Shown: positions 18,084-26,441, numbered from the stretch's first letter. The stretch is DNA of 64,000 nt from an uncultured Pelagibacteraceae bacterium (GCA_902522955.1 CABYXR010000001.1:62001-126000), one strand, 5' to 3'. The notes: generated by a model not told the origin, from the sequence alone. Program-made: numbers and translations.

Positions 18084-18090
18084 ATAAAAA

Positions 18091-18792
18091 ATGCTTAAAA
18101 AAATTAATACAAAAACAATTAAACTGCTAAAATTTTATAAGCTTATTAATTATAATTTAATTTACAATAATAAAGTAATCAATAGATATAAAAATAAAAA
18201 TTATGAAATTAGTTCAGATAAGGCCAAGAAGCTTGAAAAGCTTAAAAATAATATTTCTGAAATTAAAAACTGTGAGTTGAAAAAAAATGCTTCTCAAATG
18301 GTTTTTTCTGATGGCAACCCCAAAGCGAATATTATGTTAATTGGAGAAGGTCCTGGAGCCAATGAGGATAAAGAAGGTATCCCTTTTGTTGGAAGAGCCG
18401 GAATTTTATTAGATAAAATGTTAGCTTCTATAAATCTTGATAGAAAAAAAGTGTATATATCTAATGTAGTTAATTATAGACCACCTGAAAATAGAAGACC
18501 CACAGATGAGGAGATTAAAAGATATCTGCCTTTTATTACCCAACATATAGCTATCATAAGTCCAAAAATATTAGTTTTGATGGGTAGCACTGCAATGAAC
18601 GCTCTTGTTGAAAATGAAGAAGTAATTTCAAAAGTTCGAGGAAAATGGATAGAAAAACAATTTGGTAATTGTAAGACGTCAGTTATTGTAACTTTCCATC
18701 CAGCATTCTTAATGAGACAGCCCGCCCAAAAAAAAATGGCTTGGGTTGATCTGAAAATGATAAGGGATAAAAAAGCGAAACTAAAAATTTAA
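18091..18792 (+). CDS. Uracil-DNA glycosylase, family 4-like, without Fe-S cysteines
   Basis: A 233-residue protein. Motif 1 is GEGPGANEDKEGIPFVGRAGILLDKML, a middle motif is VYISNVVNYRPPENRRPT, and the late motif is VTFHPAFLMRQP with the active-site histidine. These identify the UdgA-type superfamily that removes uracil from DNA. Classical family 4 enzymes carry four cysteines for a 4Fe-4S cluster; only two cysteines occur in the whole protein and neither is in the expected pairs, so a cluster is unlikely. Alphaproteobacterial members often lack them. rnhB follows directly. The start is 7 bp from the divergent TPR gene. Confidence 0.87.
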   Translation: MLKKINTKTIKLLKFYKLINYNLIYNNKVINRYKNKNYEISSDKAKKLEKLKNNISEIKNCELKKNASQMVFSDGNPKANIMLIGEGPGANEDKEGIPFVGRAGILLDKMLASINLDRKKVYISNVVNYRPPENRRPTDEEIKRYLPFITQHIAIISPKILVLMGSTAMNALVENEEVISKVRGKWIEKQFGNCKTSVIVTFHPAFLMRQPAQKKMAWVDLKMIRDKKAKLKI

Positions 18793-19365
18793 TTGAAAAA
18801 AAAACAAATCACTGCAGGAGTTGACGAGGTTGGAAGAGGCTGTCTAGCTGGCCCTGTTGTTTCAGCTGCAGTAATTTTCAAAAATAATATTAACCTTGAG
18901 ATATTAAAAGACTCGAAAAAAATTCCTTTTAAAAAAAGATCTGAAATATCAGAACATATTAAATTAAACTCATATTATTCTATTGGCATTGCTTCTGTAA
19001 AAGAAATTCTAAATCTAAATATTTTAAAGGCATCTTTGCTGTCAATGAAAAGAGCAGTAGATAAATTATCGATTAAGCCAAGGTTAGTTTTAATTGATGG
19101 AAATTTTGCGCCCCCTGGACTAAAAAATTTTAAAACAATTATAAATGGTGATGAAAAGGTTAAAGTAATAAGTGCTGCTTCAATAGTTGCAAAAGTATAT
19201 AGAGATAATTTAATGATAAAATTATCAGAAAAATATTCAAATTATGCTTGGGATAGTAATTTTGGATATGGAACTAAAGCACACTTAACTGGTCTTAAAA
19301 AGTTTGGAGTAACCGCTCATCATAGAAAAGGCTTTAAACCAATACACAAGATGTTGTCTAAATAA
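18793..19365 (+). CDS. rnhB: Ribonuclease HII (TTG start)
   Basis: A 190-residue RNase HII that cuts at ribonucleotides embedded in DNA. The start AGVDEVGRGCLAGPVVSAAVIF carries the catalytic Asp-Glu, LVLIDGNFAPPG the third acidic site, and SIVAKVYRDNLM and HHRKGFKP complete the family pattern. The start codon is TTG at 18793, directly after the previous stop TAA; there is no in-frame ATG before the active site. It ends an operon before the ccrM regulatory region. A type 1 RNase H (rnhA) is also in the window at 34687. Confidence 0.94.
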   Translation: MKKKQITAGVDEVGRGCLAGPVVSAAVIFKNNINLEILKDSKKIPFKKRSEISEHIKLNSYYSIGIASVKEILNLNILKASLLSMKRAVDKLSIKPRLVLIDGNFAPPGLKNFKTIINGDEKVKVISAASIVAKVYRDNLMIKLSEKYSNYAWDSNFGYGTKAHLTGLKKFGVTAHHRKGFKPIHKMLSK

Positions 19366-19383
19366 GAAACTTTAACACTAGAG

Positions 19384-19437
19384 GACTCTTTTTTTTTCTA
19401 AAATAGTTTGACCCTCGATTCAATTTAGAGTTGAATC
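19384..19437. promoter_or_regulatory. GANTC-rich control region of ccrM with inverted repeat
   Basis: Three GANTC sites, the target of CcrM itself, occur in 54 bp: GACTC (19384), GATTC (19417) and GAATC (19433). The last two form the perfect inverted repeat GATTCAA-TTTAGAG-TTGAATC (19417-19437), ending 7 bases before the ccrM ATG. A TTGACC at 19408-19413 could be a -35 element. In Caulobacter, GANTC methylation in the ccrM promoter feeds back on its expression; the same kind of control is inferred here. Confidence 0.55.
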
Positions 19438-19444
19438 AAGAAAT

Positions 19445-20518
19445 ATGAGTTCTTATCAAAACAAAATTTTAAATTGCGACAACTTAAAAGAATTAAAAAG
19501 AATTCCTAATAAAACTTTTGATTTAGTGTTTGCTGACCCTCCTTACAATATGCAAATTGGAGATCTATTAACTCGACCTGACTCGAGTAAAGTAAATGGC
19601 GTTAATGATAAGTGGGATCAGTTCGATAGTTTTAAACATTATGACAATTTTAGTAAGATTTGGTTATCTGAATGCAAAAGAACTTTAAAAGACAATGGGA
19701 GTATTTGGGTAATTGGTTCCTATCATAATATTTTCCGATTAGGTTATCACTTACAAAATTTAGGTTACTGGTTACTGAATGATGTTGTTTGGAGAAAAAA
19801 TAATCCAATGCCTAATTTTAGAGGCACAAGATTTACTAATGCTCATGAAACTTTGATCTGGGCTTCAAAAAATAAAAATTCTAAATATACTTTTAATTAT
19901 CAATCCCTTAAATGTTTAAATGATGATTTGCAAATGAGATCGGATTGGACGCTACCTATTTGTAGTGGAAAAGAAAGATTAAAAAAAAATGGAAAAAAAA
20001 TTCACTCTACTCAGAAACCAGAAGCGCTGCTTCATAGAGTTATATTAGCAACAACAAAAAAAGGTGATTTAGTTTTTGATCCATTTTTAGGTACTGGGAC
20101 TACTGCTGTAGTATCTAAAAAATTAGGTAGGTATTACTGTGGAATAGAAAAAAACAAAAGATACTTCGATGCAGCAAAAAAAAGAATAAACAAAACAACA
20201 AGAATTGAGGATGATTATCTTGATACTATAGAAAATAATAAATCGAAACCTAGAATACCCTTTGGATCACTTGTTGAATTAGGAATTATCAAACCTGGAA
20301 CATCTTTAATGGACTCAAAGAAAAAGATAAATGCTAAAATAATGGCGGATGGAAGTATAAAATATAAAGAGGCTGAAGGTTCAATTCATAAAATTGCGGC
20401 AAAAATTACGGGAACAGAGAGTTGTAATGGCTGGACTTATTGGCATTACAACGTGAACGGATCAACTGTATTAATTGATAGTTTAAGACAAAAATTTATT
20501 GCAGAAAAACAATCCTAA
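19445..20518 (+). CDS. ccrM: Cell-cycle DNA adenine methyltransferase CcrM (GANTC)
   Basis: A 357-residue beta-class N6-adenine methyltransferase. The catalytic motif IV is ADPPYNM near residue 31, the substrate-recognition middle has WVIGSYHNIFRLGYHLQNLGYWLLNDVVWRK in pieces typical of CcrM, and the SAM motif I FDPFLGTGTTAVV is at about 215. The C-terminal about 85 residues form the RAMA-like domain found in CcrM (IPFGSLVELGIIKPGTSL ... GWTYWHYNVNG). It has no neighbouring restriction gene, consistent with a solitary regulatory methylase. The stop interlocks with that of the convergent monooxygenase gene (CTAA). Confidence 0.95.
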   Translation: MSSYQNKILNCDNLKELKRIPNKTFDLVFADPPYNMQIGDLLTRPDSSKVNGVNDKWDQFDSFKHYDNFSKIWLSECKRTLKDNGSIWVIGSYHNIFRLGYHLQNLGYWLLNDVVWRKNNPMPNFRGTRFTNAHETLIWASKNKNSKYTFNYQSLKCLNDDLQMRSDWTLPICSGKERLKKNGKKIHSTQKPEALLHRVILATTKKGDLVFDPFLGTGTTAVVSKKLGRYYCGIEKNKRYFDAAKKRINKTTRIEDDYLDTIENNKSKPRIPFGSLVELGIIKPGTSLMDSKKKINAKIMADGSIKYKEAEGSIHKIAAKITGTESCNGWTYWHYNVNGSTVLIDSLRQKFIAEKQS

Positions 20519-21645
20519 TTTTTATACACTGTACCCAAATATGATTTAATAAAGCTCTTTCTTTTCAGTAGAAATTTCATGAAAAAATTCCTTATTTTTT
20601 GCATAACCGGATTTGAAAGATGAAAAGCAAAAAAATTAAAGTTTGATCTATTTCTGACTAATTTTGCCCTAATTGATCTTTTACGGAAATAATCATTTTG
20701 TATATCTAATCTTTCTTTCTGAAGCAATTTAAACAGCTCAAAAGCACTTTCTATAGACTGGCCTGCGCCTTGAGCTAAAGTTGGTAAAAATCCATTAAAA
20801 GCATCTCCAATATAAAAAACTTTATCATTTGAAGAAGGAAGAATTTTAGGAGTCGAATATAATGGCCAGGATTTTAATTCACCATTAAAGACTTTCTCTA
20901 AATTTGAATTTTGATTAACAACTTTTTCAACTAAGGATTTAATATCATCAGGATCATATCTTTTACTTCTGATGATGCAAACAAGATTAAGATCTTTATT
21001 TTTATTAATCGGGTAAAAGACTAAATGGCAATTTTTTCCCATCATTAGACTTATTCTATCCTCATTAATATTTAATTTAGTTTTCGAATTAACTATTGTT
21101 CTTAAAGCTACAGCTTTATTAAATTTCGGCTTATTTTTTTTCTTTTCAAAAAAAGATCTAGTATTGGAAAAAATACCGTCAGCGACAATGACAATATCAA
21201 CTAAATCGTTCGTATTATCATCAAATTTTAAAAGTACTTTACCTTTTAATTCTGAAACCTCTTTGATTCGCTTTCCAAATCTCAAATGCTGGGTGTAAAT
21301 ATCGTCTTTTAAAAATTCAATTAAAGTAGATCTTTGTAAAGTAGTATACTTGCTTTCTGTCGTATTAAATTGACCCAAATCTAAGTCACATATTTTTATA
21401 TTTTGAATATCATAAAAATCAATTGCCTGTGGATTAAAAATATTTTCTTCACTTATTTTTTTAAAACCGATGTGATTTAAAACATTTATACTATTACTTG
21501 ATAATTGAATTCCATATCCTTCGTCTAGAGATAAACTTTCATCTTTCTCATACAACATAAATTCATGATCAGAATTTTTACTGATCAAATTTGCCAGGGT
21601 TAACCCTGCTATCCCTGCACCAATGATAGCCAATTTTTTTTTCAT
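20515..21645 (-). CDS. FAD-dependent monooxygenase (UbiH/salicylate-hydroxylase-like)
   Basis: A 376-residue flavoprotein of the PHBH fold. The N-terminal dinucleotide motif is AIIGAGIAGLTLANLIS, the middle motif is DIVIVADGIFSNTR (DG motif), and the C-terminal FAD motif reads FYIGDAFNGFLPTLAQGAGQSIESAFEL, where the common GDAAH-P is changed to GDAFNGFLP. A C-terminal basic helix could contact the membrane. The substrate is not readable; a quinone-ring hydroxylase or an aromatic/isoprenoid hydroxylase are possible. It follows mutY on the same strand, with the stop and start sharing one base. Confidence 0.78.
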   Translation of the reverse strand: MKKKLAIIGAGIAGLTLANLISKNSDHEFMLYEKDESLSLDEGYGIQLSSNSINVLNHIGFKKISEENIFNPQAIDFYDIQNIKICDLDLGQFNTTESKYTTLQRSTLIEFLKDDIYTQHLRFGKRIKEVSELKGKVLLKFDDNTNDLVDIVIVADGIFSNTRSFFEKKKNKPKFNKAVALRTIVNSKTKLNINEDRISLMMGKNCHLVFYPINKNKDLNLVCIIRSKRYDPDDIKSLVEKVVNQNSNLEKVFNGELKSWPLYSTPKILPSSNDKVFYIGDAFNGFLPTLAQGAGQSIESAFELFKLLQKERLDIQNDYFRKRSIRAKLVRNRSNFNFFAFHLSNPVMQKIRNFFMKFLLKRKSFIKSYLGTVYKN

Positions 21646-22646
21646 TAGAATAAAATTGAGACTTGCTTAAATATTTTCTTTGTAAAACTCGGAATAAATT
21701 CCTTATTGTTATTTAATGAGTGCCAATTGTGTGTTGCAGGTATTTTATTTGAAAATTTATAATATAAATTAATGTTTAATTTTAAATTTGATATAGAATT
21801 TTTATATTTAGTTAGAAATTTCCAGTTTTTATTTTTTGCTGAATTATCTGATTCTTTAATTGTGGGTAAATTGCAATTTTTCAAAAAACCTATTTGATTT
21901 TTTTTTGTTAAAGCTATTTGTCTTTTTTTGTTTATATAACAATAAATATCATAATTTTTATCTTTAATCATTTTTTTACCAGGATTTTTTATCTTTCTAT
22001 TAGATTTAAAATACTTGCAAGATTTATTCAAACAACAATTGATACAATTTGGGTCTTTTGGTTTACATATTAAAGCACCAAATTCCATTAAAGCTTCTAC
22101 AAAATCTGCATTGCGATTTGTGCTAAATAATTTTTCTTTATTTTTTAAAATTAATTTTTCAAAATTTATTTTTGCTATTTCTTTATTCAAGTATCTTGAA
22201 AAAACTCTTTTAACGTTTCCATCAATTGCAATAGTGGGCATATCATATACTAAACCTAATAAAGCGTTTCCGGTATACTCCCCTACTCCAGGTAACTTTT
22301 TAATTTCTTTCAAGGTTTTGGGAAGTTTAAATTTATAATTATTTACCAATTGTTGTGAGCATTTTAAAAGATTTTTAGCTCTCCGGTAATATCCCAGGCC
22401 TTCCCACATTTTGAGAATTTCTTTTTCATTGCTTTTCGATAAATGTTTTAAAGTTTTATATTTTTTGGTAAAATTATTAAAATATGGGATAACTGTTTTT
22501 ACTTGAGTTTGTTGAAGCATAAATTCGCTTAAAAGCCTATAATAAAGCTTTTTATTTGATTTTTTACTAACACGCCAAGGTAAGTTGCGTTTATTATTAT
22601 CATACCAACGTATAATTTTATTTGATAAATTGGAATTTAAATGCAT
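21645..22646 (-). CDS. mutY: A/G-specific adenine glycosylase MutY
   Basis: From the ATG at 22646 this is 333 residues; the tracked start at 22682 lies inside the divergent gene. MutY removes adenine opposite 8-oxoguanine. It has WYDNNKRNLPWR, LLSEFMLQQTQVKTVIPYF, the helix-hairpin-helix LKEIKKLPGVGEYTGNALLG and the catalytic Asp in PTIAIDGNVKRVFSRY. The 4Fe-4S cluster loop is C-X6-C-X2-C-X5-C (CKPKDPNCINCCLNKSC). A C-terminal NUDIX-like domain reads through to the end. Its ATG and that of dciA lie in one ATGCAT. Confidence 0.93.
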   Translation of the reverse strand: MHLNSNLSNKIIRWYDNNKRNLPWRVSKKSNKKLYYRLLSEFMLQQTQVKTVIPYFNNFTKKYKTLKHLSKSNEKEILKMWEGLGYYRRAKNLLKCSQQLVNNYKFKLPKTLKEIKKLPGVGEYTGNALLGLVYDMPTIAIDGNVKRVFSRYLNKEIAKINFEKLILKNKEKLFSTNRNADFVEALMEFGALICKPKDPNCINCCLNKSCKYFKSNRKIKNPGKKMIKDKNYDIYCYINKKRQIALTKKNQIGFLKNCNLPTIKESDNSAKNKNWKFLTKYKNSISNLKLNINLYYKFSNKIPATHNWHSLNNNKEFIPSFTKKIFKQVSILF

Positions 22647-23123
22647 TACAAACAGAATAATAAATATAAGATTATCGCACAAGGGTTGCGACCATTTTCT
22701 AGCTCCATACCTAAAACTTTAAAAAAATATTTAAAAAAAGGGGGTTATAATTACTCTAACATTGTTGATAACTGGACAACAATGGTTGATAAAAAGATAT
22801 CAGATTCATGTTATCCAATTTCAATCAAGATGGGCAAAGAGATGAAAAATGGCACATTAATACTTAATGTTGTTCACGGGAAAGAACTAGAAATAGAATA
22901 TGCTAAATCACAAATTATCGACAAGATAAACAGTTTTTTTGGTTATGATTGTATTAGCCAAATAAATTTGAAAATTATAGAAGAAAAAATTAAACTTAAA
23001 AAGAGTAAATTCAATAAAATTAAGAATATCTCTAAAATAAATAAAAAAATAGCTAATGTTCAAAATCTAGAATTAAAAAAATCTTTGAAAAATTTTTTGA
23101 AAGCCTTTGATGAAAAAAATTAA
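22641..23123 (+). CDS. DciA-like (DUF721) helicase-loader protein
   Basis: A 160-residue protein of the DUF721/DciA family. It has the alphaproteobacterial pattern QGLRPFSSSIPKTLKKYLKKGGYNYSNIVDNWTTMVD followed by a KH-like beta region (GTLILNVVHGKELEIEYAKSQIIDKINSFFGYDCI). DciA proteins load the replicative helicase DnaB where DnaC is absent; that role is inferred by family. The C-terminal 40 residues are Lys-rich. The start ATG at 22641 forms the first half of the ATGCAT shared with mutY. The order mutY / dciA / dsbA-like / smc is conserved among alphaproteobacteria. Confidence 0.82.
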   Translation: MHYKQNNKYKIIAQGLRPFSSSIPKTLKKYLKKGGYNYSNIVDNWTTMVDKKISDSCYPISIKMGKEMKNGTLILNVVHGKELEIEYAKSQIIDKINSFFGYDCISQINLKIIEEKIKLKKSKFNKIKNISKINKKIANVQNLELKKSLKNFLKAFDEKN

Positions 23124-23700
23124 TAAGTTATTTTATATAGTAATACTTCTAATCTTTATTATTTCTCCAGTAAAAGCTAAAGATATTTTACAAATGGGTG
23201 CGTTAAATGCAAAGGTTACGGTAAAAGTATTTTCATCTTTAACATGTCCGCATTGTGCGAATTTTCATTTAAATATTTTTGAGAATTTAAAAAAAGATTT
23301 TATTGACAAAAACTTAGTCAAATTTGAACATCATAGTTTTCCCTTAGATCTTGCAGCACTTAATGCTGAATTGATTGTCAGATGCCATAACGATTCAAAA
23401 AAAAGTTTTCAATTATTAGGTGAAATTTATGAAAAACAAAATGATTGGACTACAGGATCTGATATAAATGTTATTAACGAGTCTATTAAAAAAATAGGTT
23501 TAGAGTCTGGGTTAAGTAGAAATTCTATGAAAAACTGTCTTGAAAACGAAACGCTTCAACAACAAATATTAAATGAAAGAATTAATGCTCAAAAAAACTA
23601 TCAAATTACTTCTACACCAACAATTTACATTAATAAAAAAAAATACGACAGTAAACATGACTATAAAAAACTTAAGAAAGCAATAGAAAAACTATTATAG
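23110..23700 (+). CDS. Periplasmic DsbA-like thiol-disulfide oxidoreductase
   Basis: From the ATG at 23110 the protein has 196 residues; the tracked 23107 start is a TTG one codon upstream. The N-terminal signal peptide is KKINKLFYIVILLIFIISPVKA. The mature protein has a thioredoxin-fold active site SSLTCPHCANFH (CPHC) and the cis-proline segment ITSTPTIYINKK near the C-terminus, with a helical insert between. It would introduce or shuffle disulfides in the periplasm. It overlaps the end of the dciA-like gene by 14 bases, and smc begins right after its stop. Confidence 0.9.
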   Translation: MKKINKLFYIVILLIFIISPVKAKDILQMGALNAKVTVKVFSSLTCPHCANFHLNIFENLKKDFIDKNLVKFEHHSFPLDLAALNAELIVRCHNDSKKSFQLLGEIYEKQNDWTTGSDINVINESIKKIGLESGLSRNSMKNCLENETLQQQILNERINAQKNYQITSTPTIYINKKKYDSKHDYKKLKKAIEKLL

Positions 23701-26145
23701 ATGAAATTTAAGAAATTAGAGATAAGTGGGTTTAAATCTTTTTCTGAAAAAACAACTTTTTTAATTCAAGACGGTTTAACTGGAATTGTTGGGCCAAATG
23801 GATGTGGAAAATCTAATATAGTTGAATCTTTAAGATGGTGTATGGGCGAAAGCTCAGCAAAAAGTATGAGAGGCTCTGGTATGGAGGATGTTATATTTTC
23901 AGGAACTTCTAACAGACCATCAAAAAATATATCTGAAGTTGCCTTATTGCTGGACAATAAAGATAAAGACGGACCATCACAATATAAAGATTTCGAAGAG
24001 ATAGGGATAAAAAGAAAAATCGAAAAAGATAAAGGCTCTAAATATTATATTAATGATAAGGAGGTGAGAGCAAGAGACGTTCAAACTTTTTTTGCAGACT
24101 TATCAACTGGCGCACACTCACCCTCTTTAATTAGTCAAGGTCGAATAGGGCAGCTCGTTACTGATAAACCAATCGAAAGAAGATCTATTCTTGAGGAAGC
24201 CGCAGGTATTTCAGGTATTCATGCAAGAAGACATGAAGCAGAGACTAGACTTAATGCAGCAGAAAATAATCTTAAGAGGGCTGATGAACTAAAAAAACAG
24301 CAACAAAAACAGTTAGACAATTTAAAAAAACAAGCTGAAGAGGCAACTAGGTACAAAGAAATATCAAAAGAAATTAAAATGGTAGAAGCAGGATTATATT
24401 ATTTAAAGATTCAAGACATAGAAAAAGATAAAAAAAAGATTCAAGAAAAATTAAGTGAGTTAGAGGATGAAGTTAGTGCTATTAATATCGACCTAAATCA
24501 TAACAACACTTTATTAGAAGAAGAAAATAAAAAATTGTCTCCCCTTAGAGACAAAAAAATGGAAAGTGCTGCAAAACTACAGAAATTAAATCTCGATATG
24601 TCTAGTTTGGATGAGGAGGAATTAAGAGTAAAATCTTTACAGTTAAAATTAGAAAAATCTGTTAGAACAATAGAGTCTGACTTGGAGCGTGAAAGAAGCA
24701 TTTCGTTAGATGCTTCTCTTAACGAAAAGAGAATTCTTAAAGAGAAGGAAGAACTCTTAAAAACTGAAAATGAATTAATAGAAGTAGAGACGACTTCATC
24801 AAAAGAATTAAATACTTCCAAATCAAATTTAAATAATCTGCAAAATCAACTGGAAGAAATGTTAAACGAGATCGAAAATTTTATTGACCAAGAGAAAAAA
24901 CTGACAAAAAAAATTTTCAGTGAATTGAAAGAGCTTGTAAAAAAAATCACGATATCTCAAGAAGAATATGCTGAGAAATATGGAAAAAATAAATCTATTC
25001 AAAGCGACTCCATTAAAAGAAAAGAGAGAATAAAAAATATCGATATAGAGCTAGATAATTGGAGAAATTTAAAAAGCAATTCTGAAAAAATGATTTCAAA
25101 ACTTGAGGAAAGAAGATCTAAAATTAAAATAGAGTTAGACGAAAATCAAAAAAATCCTGAACGTATTGCTACATCTAAAGGCCAGAATTTACAAAATTTG
25201 GAAAATACTAAAAAAAGAAATACAGAAATTGAGACAGAGTTATTCGACGCGGAAAAAAAATATACTCTTATTAATCAGAACCTAAGAGAGATACAATTAA
25301 AACTTTCTAATCTTAAAGAAAATAAAGCTAGAAATGAAGCTACAATTGAAGGAATAGATAGTAGAAAAAAAGATTTGCTATACTCTGTTAAAAATGAATT
25401 AAGAATTGATAGTGAGTCCTCACTATTACCCCAATCGGATCTGAGTACTTTAACAATAGAAAACTTACCTAGTATTGAAAAACAGTCACAAAAAGTTGAA
25501 AAGATAAAAAAACAAAGAGAATCCCTTGGTTCAGTCAATCTTCGAGCTGATGAGGAGACTAAGAAATACGAAGAAGAAATCAAAAAGATGGAAGACGATA
25601 GAGCAGATTTATATTCTGCTATAATAAAACTTAAAACTAGTATAGATGAACTAAATCAAAAAGGTAGAGAAAGACTTTTGGAGGCGTTTACTAAAGTTAA
25701 TAGAAAATTTAATGAAGTTTATACAAAATTGTTCAGTGGAGGTACTGCAAAAATTGAATTAGTTGACTCAGATGATCCTTTAGAGGCAGGTTTGGAGATG
25801 TTCGTATCACCTCCGGGTAAAAGACTTCAATCAATTACTCTTTTATCAGGGGGAGAACAGGCTCTAACAGCTTTATCATTAGTTTTTGCAGTTTTTCTTG
25901 TAAACCCCTCTCCTATTTGTGTTTTGGATGAAGTTGATGCGCCTTTAGATGATGCAAACGTAACAAGATTTTGTGCGCTTCTTGATGAGCTCACAAAAAT
26001 TACTAAAACAAGATTCATAATTATTACTCACCATGCATTAACAATGTCTAGGATGCATAGATTGTACGGTGTTACGATGGCCGAAAAGGGAGTCAGCCAA
26101 CTTGTTGCTGTTGACTTACAAAAAGCAGAGGGACTTGTGGCTTAA
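23701..26145 (+). CDS. smc: SMC chromosome-segregation ATPase, short form without recognisable hinge
   Basis: An 814-residue SMC protein, against about 1150 in most bacteria. The N-terminal head has Walker A GPNGCGKSN (31-39) and ARDVQTFFADLSTGAHSPSLISQGRIGQ; the C-terminal head has the signature LLSGGEQALTALSL and Walker B VLDEVDAPLDDANV. Between about 175 and 640 the sequence is charged coiled coil plus the ERxSLGSVNLRADEE segment typical of alphaproteobacterial SMCs. I see no hinge fold (no GYE-A-ALG-like block) near the middle. There is no frameshift and both heads are intact, so the shortening looks real. atpI follows 2 bases later. Confidence 0.93.
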   Translation: MKFKKLEISGFKSFSEKTTFLIQDGLTGIVGPNGCGKSNIVESLRWCMGESSAKSMRGSGMEDVIFSGTSNRPSKNISEVALLLDNKDKDGPSQYKDFEEIGIKRKIEKDKGSKYYINDKEVRARDVQTFFADLSTGAHSPSLISQGRIGQLVTDKPIERRSILEEAAGISGIHARRHEAETRLNAAENNLKRADELKKQQQKQLDNLKKQAEEATRYKEISKEIKMVEAGLYYLKIQDIEKDKKKIQEKLSELEDEVSAINIDLNHNNTLLEEENKKLSPLRDKKMESAAKLQKLNLDMSSLDEEELRVKSLQLKLEKSVRTIESDLERERSISLDASLNEKRILKEKEELLKTENELIEVETTSSKELNTSKSNLNNLQNQLEEMLNEIENFIDQEKKLTKKIFSELKELVKKITISQEEYAEKYGKNKSIQSDSIKRKERIKNIDIELDNWRNLKSNSEKMISKLEERRSKIKIELDENQKNPERIATSKGQNLQNLENTKKRNTEIETELFDAEKKYTLINQNLREIQLKLSNLKENKARNEATIEGIDSRKKDLLYSVKNELRIDSESSLLPQSDLSTLTIENLPSIEKQSQKVEKIKKQRESLGSVNLRADEETKKYEEEIKKMEDDRADLYSAIIKLKTSIDELNQKGRERLLEAFTKVNRKFNEVYTKLFSGGTAKIELVDSDDPLEAGLEMFVSPPGKRLQSITLLSGGEQALTALSLVFAVFLVNPSPICVLDEVDAPLDDANVTRFCALLDELTKITKTRFIIITHHALTMSRMHRLYGVTMAEKGVSQLVAVDLQKAEGLVA

Positions 26146-26147
26146 AA

Positions 26148-26432
26148 ATGAATACGCCTAATGATTTTAAAACTCGCCTTAAAATTGCAAAATCCAAAAT
26201 TAAAAAAAACGACATTTCGGATAATGAAAAAAGAGGCTCATTTATGGGTAATGCTTTCAAATTAGGGACTGAACTAGTTGCTGCAGTAGCAGTTGGGACA
26301 ATAATTGGGTTTATTTTAGATACCTGGTTTGATACTAAACCATGGTTAATAATAATTTTCTTTTTTTTGGGAGCAGCAGCAGGCATGTTGAATGTAATAA
26401 AGGCAGCTAACAGAATGCAGAAGGAAGACTAA
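26148..26432 (+). CDS. atpI: ATP synthase protein I (AtpI)
   Basis: A 94-residue membrane protein with a charged N-terminus (about 1-40) and two helices: GTELVAAVAVGTIIGFILDTWF and PWLIIIFFFLGAAAGMLNVIKA. It is the AtpI/Gct-type assembly factor that precedes the F0 genes in alphaproteobacteria and assists formation of the c-ring. It follows smc by 2 bases and precedes atpB by 9 bases, so the F0 operon may be read partly from smc transcripts. Confidence 0.9.
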   Translation: MNTPNDFKTRLKIAKSKIKKNDISDNEKRGSFMGNAFKLGTELVAAVAVGTIIGFILDTWFDTKPWLIIIFFFLGAAAGMLNVIKAANRMQKED

Positions 26433-26441
26433 AGGGTTTTT

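Noticed and set aside
19372-19400. Possible terminator AGAG-GA-CTCT plus T-run after rnhB
   Set aside because: A 4-bp stem with a 2-base loop is too weak; the site is better explained as one of the GANTC sites before ccrM.
22015-22338. 107-codon plus-strand ORF inside mutY
   Set aside because: It lies opposite the conserved MutY Fe-S and helix-hairpin-helix regions, so it is a shadow.
26093-26386. 97-codon minus-strand ORF opposite the smc end and atpI
   Set aside because: It is antisense to two well-supported genes, with no signal or family pattern of its own.
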